This document shows, piece after piece, positions 7,002 to 12,244 of a stretch of 12,244 nucleotides of DNA (position 1 is the first letter of the stretch; every line of letters begins with the position of its first letter). Position numbers and translations under genes: made by a program. The DNA comes from Methylomonas sp. (GTDB taxonomy: Bacteria > Pseudomonadota > Gammaproteobacteria > Methylococcales > Methylomonadaceae): assembly GCA_028688235.1 (NCBI GenBank), contig JAQTYP010000052.1:1-12244 (forward strand), given 5' to 3'. The notes under the pieces were generated by a model. The model worked only from the letters and a program-made list of their open reading frames with translations, was not told the origin of the DNA and made no database searches.

Positions 7002-8537
7002 ATGACTCTCGAAATCTTAATTACCTTTGCGATTCAGTTTCTTGGAGCCGTGGCCTCGTTCTTCCTCGCCTATATGTCCTTTCAAAAGCGCCGAATTCAA
7101 CTGGGGGCCGAGCCGACGCTGCCTCAGTACTTTATTCGGCGCAGCACTTACTGGACGGGAATTGCATCGTATTGCATCTTCATGGTCGCCTTTTTTTGGT
7201 TGCTGACGTGGCAGTGGTTACCGCTGGAACCCCTCGTCACGCTGGTCGTAGGAAGTCTACGCTCCGGCGAATGGGTGAATCTTCTTTATGGTCTGGACGG
7301 AAATACCCTGCTGCCGCTAATAGCGGTAGGACTACTGCTATTTTTTATTGCCTGGGAGAGTAAATTCAATCCTTTGCTGATTCTAAGAGACAGCATCCAT
7401 GATGCATTCGCCATTCCAACAAAAGCGACAGAAGTCTATAACGCGCTGATCACGTCCAGATTGTCTGCGGTAGACGATAAAATCAAGACCCAAATCGCCG
7501 ATCGCCTTTTGGTACAGAGCATAGACCCCGGTGATTTCGAAAAATCCAGTTCTACGGTCGAATATAAATGGGCGCATAATTGCTTGCTTTTCGACCAGAT
7601 ACAACACTACGCCGACCAATCTTCTTATCGTCGTTTTTTTGGAGAACCTTCTTTAAAATGGGGTGAAATCTGCATTTCCTATAATGCAATGTCGGAGAAA
7701 ATCGCTGTCTGGAAGGAAGCGGAGCCGCACTATACCAAGACAGTCAATCTATTAAAGGACCTGGATCGCCTGAGCGGCCTGCTGTGCCGCTTACTCGCGG
7801 CCCTGGTGATCTTTGGTAGCGCAAGCGAAAACGAAATCTGGGCAACCGTAAAACAACTGGGCGGGAACGTGCGTGAGGCCCGCTTGAAACACACCTATAA
7901 ATACGTTTTGCTGTTCACGGCCGCCACCTTTATCGGCGTGATATTGGGGCGGGAACTATCGGTTGCTCTGCATAACACCTTCTTATTTCCGGACAAACCG
8001 TTGTCGCACTTCAGTTACACGACGTTTCGCTGGATAGCCTATGCCATTGCTATGTATGTCTTTCCAATCGCTCTGGTATTTATATCGCGAACGGTTGCTT
8101 TCCGGCATCAAAAGGAGCAGTTCGATCGCTACTACGGTTTTTATATGGCGATGATGATAATGGGCTTCCTCGTCAGCACCTCGGTATCGACTCTGATTTT
8201 AGAGATAACATTCTACCAAAGAGAGCATTTCGATTTTCTGGAGAGCTTTCTAGATCATATGCGCTGGGGAATTCTGCCGGCACTGGTCTGCGGGTTTATT
8301 GCCTATAGAATGGACACGCCGGCGAGCGACTCCGAAACTTTGGTTAAAATTCTAACCGCTGCCGTGTTACGTTTTCTGGGCTGGGGAGCGTCCGCCGTCG
8401 TCATCATGCTTTATGCGACGGACGATTTGACGATAGAAATGTCGAATTTACGCTTCACGCTGGTCGGTACGGCTTTCTTCGTGATCGGTCTATTGGGAGC
8501 GTCCGCCCGCTTCGAATCGGCTAAAACGGATGATTGA
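7002..8537 (+). CDS. Polytopic inner-membrane protein of unknown function
   Basis: The 511-residue product is not one I recognise. Hydrophobic segments are visible at about residues 4-25, 51-70, 102-118, 301-316, 343-362, 381-401, 421-436, 450-470 and 484-501: three at the N-terminus and six at the C-terminus. The roughly 180-residue hydrophilic stretch between them (about 120-300) is mostly helical-looking, with a charged segment around 155-190. This 3 + soluble + 6 layout suggests a membrane-anchored sensory or regulatory domain rather than a simple transporter, but no catalytic motif is apparent. No clear Shine-Dalgarno precedes the ATG. The gene stands alone: the copper-type operon is divergent on one side and the phosphoglycerate mutase is convergent on the other. 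It shows no sign of belonging to either. Confidence 0.8.
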   Translation: MTLEILITFAIQFLGAVASFFLAYMSFQKRRIQLGAEPTLPQYFIRRSTYWTGIASYCIFMVAFFWLLTWQWLPLEPLVTLVVGSLRSGEWVNLLYGLDGNTLLPLIAVGLLLFFIAWESKFNPLLILRDSIHDAFAIPTKATEVYNALITSRLSAVDDKIKTQIADRLLVQSIDPGDFEKSSSTVEYKWAHNCLLFDQIQHYADQSSYRRFFGEPSLKWGEICISYNAMSEKIAVWKEAEPHYTKTVNLLKDLDRLSGLLCRLLAALVIFGSASENEIWATVKQLGGNVREARLKHTYKYVLLFTAATFIGVILGRELSVALHNTFLFPDKPLSHFSYTTFRWIAYAIAMYVFPIALVFISRTVAFRHQKEQFDRYYGFYMAMMIMGFLVSTSVSTLILEITFYQREHFDFLESFLDHMRWGILPALVCGFIAYRMDTPASDSETLVKILTAAVLRFLGWGASAVVIMLYATDDLTIEMSNLRFTLVGTAFFVIGLLGASARFESAKTDD

Positions 8538-8557
8538 GCTACTCGCCTGAAGCCTCG

Positions 8558-8577
8558 GACCGATTTTCGGTCAATTT
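8558..8577 (+). terminator. Weak intrinsic terminator after the membrane protein gene
   Basis: GACCGA (8558-8563) pairs with TCGGTC (8567-8572) around a 3-nt loop, followed by AATTTGTG. The stem is short and the T-run interrupted, but the site is 20 nt past the stop, where a terminator is expected. The rest of the gap up to 8742 holds no recognisable gene. Confidence 0.35.
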
Positions 8578-8742
8578 GTGTTCATGCTACGGCCATACTT
8601 CCGGCGCCCGATTCCCGGACTTTAACCCTGCTATTTTGTTCGAAAGCGGTACGAAGTGAGCTAAAACTCATTAGCAACGCGGCTATCAGACTAAAGAGCA
8701 AGGCAGAAATCCGCAAATGCGGCCGCCAGAAGCATAATCTTA

Positions 8743-10386
8743 TTAGATCGCCTCGATCAAACTAGGATCGTAATCTTCAGGCGCATCGAACCCGAGTAAA
8801 TTCAACACAGTCGCAGCGACGTTCGAAAGACCGACCGCAGGCAAATCCTCGCGCAACTTATAAGCCGGCGCTGACTCGCCCGACACCAATACGAACGGAA
8901 CGGGATTCAGAGTATGCGAGGTCTTGGCCTTGGTGCGGCCTTCGACATCACGTGTCACGTTGCCTTTTTTGTCCAGCTCGTACATCTCGTCGGCGTTGCC
9001 GTGATCGGCGGTGATGATTGCCGTTCCACCCGTTTCGAGAATCACCGGAATCAAGCGGGCCAATTGCAGATCCAAGCATTGCATCGCCGTGACCGCCGCC
9101 TCGAAATTGCCTGTATGCCCGACCATGTCGCCGTTGGCGTAATTGACTCGCAAATAGCGGTATTGACCGCTACGAATCGCCGCTATCAAAGCGTCGGTGA
9201 TTTCGGCGCATTTCATCCACGGCCGCTGCTCGAACGGCACGACATCGCTTGGGATCTCGACATAGGTTTCCAGCGCTTCGTCGAATTTACCCGAGCGGTT
9301 GCCATTCCAGAAATACGTCACATGGCCGTATTTTTGAGTTTCGCTGATGGCGTATTGAGAAACACCGTTTTTCGCGAGGTATTCCCCCATGGTTCTGTCT
9401 ATCGCCGGTGGCTCGACCAGAAAGCGCGGCGGAAGTTTGGTATCGCCGTCATATTGCATCATGCCGGCGTAAGTCACCTTAGGCAGTGGGCCGCGTTGGA
9501 AGGCTGAGAAGTTTTCCTCAGTGAAGGCGCGGGAGATTTCGATCGCTCGGTCGCCTCGGAAGTTGAAGAACACTACCGCATCGCCGTCTACGATAGGCCC
9601 CACTGGATTTCCGTCCTTGGCGATCACGAAACCTGGCAAATCCTGATCTATAACGTTGGTTTCGTTGCGATAGGCGACGATGGCGTCGTGGGCACTGGCG
9701 AACTGCCGGCCTACGCCATGCACGTGGATGTCCCAACCGCGTTGCACCATGGCCCAGTGCGCTTCGTACCTGTCCATCGTGATCGTCATGCGACCGCCGC
9801 CGGACGCAATGGCCACGTCGAACTCGGCGCTACGCAAGCCGTCCAGATACGTCTCGAAAGGATCAACATAATCCAGCGCCGAAGTTTCGCCAACGTCGCG
9901 CCCATCCAACAGAATATGAATCCGCACCTTGGCCACACCCTCCTGTTTAGCCTGCTGCAGCATCGCCTTTAAATGGTCGATATGGGAATGCACGTTACCG
10001 TCGGAAAACAGCCCAAGGAAATGCAAAGTGCCGCCCTGTTTAGCAGTGGCAACGACATCCTGCCAAGCCTGCCCTTGCCATAAATGGCCACTGCTTATAG
10101 ATTCGGCGACCAACTTGGCTCCTTGAGCGAATACCCGGCCGGCACCGATCGCGTTATGTCCGACTTCGCTATTACCCATGTCCTCGTCGCTGGGCATCCC
10201 GACCGCCTTACCGTGCGCGAGTAAGGTGGTCATCGGAAAATTTGCCATCAGCTTATCAAGCATAGGCGTACGCGCGGTCTTGACCGCATCGCCGTCGTCA
10301 CGCGGCGAAATACCGACACCGTCGAGCACGATAGTGACGACAGGGCCGACAGATGGAATAAAACGGGGAGATTTTTCTAATTTCAT
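8743..10386 (-). CDS. gpmI: 2,3-bisphosphoglycerate-independent phosphoglycerate mutase
   Basis: This cytosolic glycolytic/gluconeogenic enzyme interconverts 3- and 2-phosphoglycerate using two divalent metals and a phosphoserine intermediate. The 547-residue product shows the family's key features: IVLDG (D22), the catalytic Ser in DMGNSEVGHNAIGAGR (S73), DGRDVGETSALDYVD (161-175), ANGDMVGHTGNFEA (D420, H424), TADHGNADEM (D461, H462) and SHTLNPVPF (H491). Segments such as EDMGNSEVGHNAIGAGRVFA and SGGGRMTITMDRYEAHW look closer to the plant/trypanosomatid-type branch than to the common Bacillus-type enzyme. The start at 10386 (MKLEKSPRF) matches the family's N-terminus, although no clear ribosome-binding site precedes it. 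An in-frame ATG at 10515 adds 43 residues unlike the family and would overlap the likely promoter region of the divergent genes. Two tandem TAA codons close the frame. Confidence 0.95.
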   Translation of the reverse strand: MKLEKSPRFIPSVGPVVTIVLDGVGISPRDDGDAVKTARTPMLDKLMANFPMTTLLAHGKAVGMPSDEDMGNSEVGHNAIGAGRVFAQGAKLVAESISSGHLWQGQAWQDVVATAKQGGTLHFLGLFSDGNVHSHIDHLKAMLQQAKQEGVAKVRIHILLDGRDVGETSALDYVDPFETYLDGLRSAEFDVAIASGGGRMTITMDRYEAHWAMVQRGWDIHVHGVGRQFASAHDAIVAYRNETNVIDQDLPGFVIAKDGNPVGPIVDGDAVVFFNFRGDRAIEISRAFTEENFSAFQRGPLPKVTYAGMMQYDGDTKLPPRFLVEPPAIDRTMGEYLAKNGVSQYAISETQKYGHVTYFWNGNRSGKFDEALETYVEIPSDVVPFEQRPWMKCAEITDALIAAIRSGQYRYLRVNYANGDMVGHTGNFEAAVTAMQCLDLQLARLIPVILETGGTAIITADHGNADEMYELDKKGNVTRDVEGRTKAKTSHTLNPVPFVLVSGESAPAYKLREDLPAVGLSNVAATVLNLLGFDAPEDYDPSLIEAI

Positions 10387-10575
10387 GTTGTGTTCGATAA
10401 AGTGGAAAATCAGAAGCCGATTGAACCAACATTTTATCAGTTTATGAGCTTGCCAAGAAAACTCTGTCCGCCACGTAAGATTCATCATAGGCATACGCCA
10501 CCAGCTGCAATACAATATGCGGTATTGGCCGACAAAGTTAGCCCTTTGTTTCGTTTTTTATCGACTCACCCAATC

Positions 10576-11178
10576 ATGAGCAAAGACATACGAATCCAAC
10601 GCCTCAGCGGCGAAGCCTTACTTCAATACATTCCGGAACTAGCGCGTCTGCGCATCGAAGTATTTCGTGATTTTCCCTACTTGTACGACGGCGACTACGA
10701 ATACGAGAAAAAATATCTGCAAACCTATATCGACTGCCCTGAAAGCGTTATTGTGTTGGCGTTCGACGGAGCCAGGATAATCGGCGCATCGACTGCCATT
10801 CCGCTCAAATTCGAAACCGACGAAGTCAAAAAACCGTTTATCGAAAACGGTTATAACCCGGCCGAGGTATTTTATTGCGGCGAATCCGTGTTGAACAAGG
10901 ATTATCGCGGCCTTGGCATTGGCGTGAGATTTTTCGAACAGCGCGAAGCCCATGCCGAAGATTTAGGCGGTTTCAAGCACATCACCTTTTGCTGCGTCGA
11001 ACGTCCGGCCGATCATCCGCGCAGACCCACTGATTATGTGCCACTGGATGCATTCTGGAACAAACGAGGCTATTTCAAGCATCCGGAATTGAAAACCACA
11101 TACACATGGAAGGATCTCGACGATATTGAAGAAACTCCAAAGCCCATGACCTTTTGGTTGAAGGAAGACCATGCCTAG
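10576..11178 (+). CDS. GNAT-family N-acetyltransferase, coupled to the nitrilase gene
   Basis: The 200-residue product has the GNAT fold signature. The acyl-CoA pyrophosphate-binding motif is DYRGLGIGVRFFEQREAHAE (about residues 109-128; R111, G112, G114, G116), preceded by the beta-strand VFYCGESVL and followed by an F-W-N-K-R-G-Y-F element at about 160-167. GNAT enzymes move an acyl group from CoA to an amine; the substrate here is unknown. The chosen start (MSKDIRIQRL) agrees with the compact domain. The upstream in-frame ATG at 10390 would add 62 residues of no recognisable character and run back to the gpmI start. The stop overlaps the start of the nitrilase-superfamily gene by 8 nt. In other bacteria, as in Bacillus YhcX, homologous GNAT and nitrilase parts are fused in one chain, so the two products probably act together. 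Confidence 0.88.
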   Translation: MSKDIRIQRLSGEALLQYIPELARLRIEVFRDFPYLYDGDYEYEKKYLQTYIDCPESVIVLAFDGARIIGASTAIPLKFETDEVKKPFIENGYNPAEVFYCGESVLNKDYRGLGIGVRFFEQREAHAEDLGGFKHITFCCVERPADHPRRPTDYVPLDAFWNKRGYFKHPELKTTYTWKDLDDIEETPKPMTFWLKEDHA

Positions 11179-12031
11179 AATTGCCAGCGCCCAATACGAC
11201 ATCAGCTTTTTGGAAACTTGGGCCAATTTTGAGATCAAAACCCGGCGCTGGGTAGAAGAAGCCGTCAACAATAACGCCGAAATACTGCTGTTTCCGGAAT
11301 ATGCTTGCATGGAACTAGCTTCATTGTTTTCCAAAGAAGTTTATTCATCCTTAAACGGTCAGCTTGACGCGTTACAAAGCCTGTTGCCGGATTACCTGAA
11401 TCTGTTCCAAACCCTGGCCACCGAGTATAGGGTCTACATTCAGGCAGGTACCTTCCCCGTCAAACACGACAGCGGCGAATTCCGTAATCACGCCTATTTT
11501 TTCACACCACACGGTCATGTCGATTACCAGGAAAAACTGACCATGACTCGTTTCGAAAACGAGCAATGGCATATTTCACGTGGCTTAGACATTAAGGTAT
11601 TCGACACGGCGTTCGGCAAGCTTGCTATCAACATCTGTTACGACAGCGAATTCCCGCATTACGCCCGGCAACAAGCGGAGCGTGGCGCAACGCTAATTTT
11701 AGTACCAAGCTGCACCGATACCGAGGCGGGCTATTATCGAGTACGCATAGGCTGTCAGGCACGGGCACTGGAGAACCAATGCTATGTAGTTCAAGCGTCC
11801 TTAGTAGGTAACGCCGACTGGTCGGAAGCAGTAGATGTGAATTGTGGCGCGGCGGCTATTTATACCGCAGTCGATCGAGGCTTTCCGAACAACGGCATCC
11901 TCGCTATAGGCGAATACAACAAGGCTCAATGGGTATATGCGGACTTGGATCTAGCTGCGGTTAATACCGTGCGCAAGGAAGGCCAAGTGTTCAATTATCG
12001 CGATTGGACTAAGCAATTCGATTGTAATTAA
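11171..12031 (+). CDS. Nitrilase-superfamily carbon-nitrogen hydrolase (RimI-associated class)
   Basis: The 286-residue product carries the superfamily's Glu-Lys-Cys triad: E43 in LLFPEYACMELA, K122 in DYQEKLTMTRFE and C156 in AINICYDSEFP. Length and motif spacing are normal. The family hydrolyses or condenses amides at carbon-nitrogen bonds. This branch resembles the uncharacterised class in which the nitrilase domain occurs with an N-terminal RimI/GNAT domain, so its substrate is unknown. Here the GNAT partner is a separate gene immediately upstream. The ATG overlaps that gene's end by 8 nt (ATGCCTAG) and is preceded by AAGGAAG, indicating translational coupling. An amide or acylated amine handled by both enzymes is a reasonable inference, not something visible in the sequence. 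Confidence 0.93.
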   Translation: MPRIASAQYDISFLETWANFEIKTRRWVEEAVNNNAEILLFPEYACMELASLFSKEVYSSLNGQLDALQSLLPDYLNLFQTLATEYRVYIQAGTFPVKHDSGEFRNHAYFFTPHGHVDYQEKLTMTRFENEQWHISRGLDIKVFDTAFGKLAINICYDSEFPHYARQQAERGATLILVPSCTDTEAGYYRVRIGCQARALENQCYVVQASLVGNADWSEAVDVNCGAAAIYTAVDRGFPNNGILAIGEYNKAQWVYADLDLAAVNTVRKEGQVFNYRDWTKQFDCN

Positions 12032-12047
12032 TCATGTTTTAAATCGC

Positions 12048-12080
12048 TTTCGCCGGACAATTTCCATTTTTCCGGCGAAA
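12048..12080. terminator. Hairpin after the nitrilase gene
   Basis: TTTCGCCGGA (12048-12057) pairs perfectly over 10 bp with TCCGGCGAAA (12071-12080) around a 13-nt loop, 16 nt past the stop. It is followed by TAAAAC rather than a T-run, so it may be a weak terminator or a 3'-end stabilising structure. Confidence 0.5.
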
Positions 12081-12120
12081 TAAAACTGTTAACAATTGAG
12101 GGCAATAAATCGCGGGCAAA

Positions 12121-12148
12121 AAAAAGCCCATCCTAAGATGGGCTTTTT
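12121..12148. terminator. Bidirectional intrinsic terminator between the nitrilase operon and the rrn operon
   Basis: AAAAAGCCCATC (12121-12132) and GATGGGCTTTTT (12137-12148) form a perfect stem with a 4-nt loop. The T-run is present on both strands, so the structure can stop the GNAT/nitrilase transcript on the plus strand and the rRNA transcript on the minus strand. Confidence 0.9.
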
Positions 12149-12157
12149 ATAAATAAG

Positions 12158-12244
12158 AGCTTGGCGATGACCTACTTTCACATGGCAAGCTGCCACACTA
12201 TCATCGGCGCAAAGCGGTTTCACTTCCGAGTTCGGGATGGGATC
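12158..12244 (-). rRNA. rrf: 5S ribosomal RNA, 3' part
   Basis: Read on the minus strand from the window end, the sequence contains CCCGAACTCGGAAGTGAAAC, GCGCCGATGATAGTGTGG and a closing GAAAGTAGGTCATCGCCAAG, which are conserved 5S rRNA blocks in their normal order. About 87 nt are present and the 5' third lies beyond the window. The exact 3' end is uncertain by a few bases. The strong terminator starts about 10 nt further on, as expected for the end of a 16S-23S-5S operon. Confidence 0.93.

Noticed and set aside
8709..8720. CCGCA/TGCGG hairpin after gpmI as a terminator
   Set aside because: The stem is only 4-5 bp with almost no loop and no T-run, too weak to call.
8914..9507. Plus-strand open frame of 197 codons
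   Set aside because: It lies wholly antisense to the conserved gpmI coding sequence, and its composition is that of a reverse-frame shadow.

Overview
The window reads as chromosome from a moderately GC-balanced gammaproteobacterium, most likely a methanotroph of the Methylococcales. That placement is an inference. It rests on an apparent CorA/CorB (MopE/SACCP)-type pair, a copper-repressible surface protein beside a large di-haem cytochrome c peroxidase, which is best known from Methylomicrobium album and Methylococcus capsulatus.

Left part (1-6065, all minus strand). Four exported proteins lie head to tail. In transcription order they are: a CorA-like secreted protein carrying an extra C-terminal Cys-bounded domain (5061-6065); a 734-aa MauG/CCP-family di-haem peroxidase with two CxxCH motifs (2650-4854); a TonB-dependent outer-membrane receptor (474-2627) carrying both halves of the OprC copper site (CxxxM and HxM); and a small secreted protein with a Met/Cys/His cluster, cut off by the window edge (1-457). 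Spacing is 22 nt and 16 nt for the last two junctions. A longer, hairpin-rich gap of about 200 nt separates the first two genes. Together they look like an outer-surface copper capture and uptake system.

Middle (6066-7001). This is an intergenic region with an ATCATT/AATGAT palindrome and a possible promoter upstream of the operon, a dispersed hairpin repeat of the GTAGGTTGGGTTA type, and the frameshifted remnant of a TonB C-terminal domain on the minus strand. A plus-strand gene for an unrecognised membrane protein of about nine segments follows (7002-8537).

Right part. A plant-type cofactor-independent phosphoglycerate mutase (8743-10386, minus) diverges from a translationally coupled pair (plus): a GNAT acetyltransferase and a class-12-like nitrilase-superfamily hydrolase, overlapping by 8 nt (10576-12031). 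The window ends with two hairpin terminators and the 3' part of a 5S rRNA on the minus strand, the tail of an rrn operon converging on the nitrilase gene.
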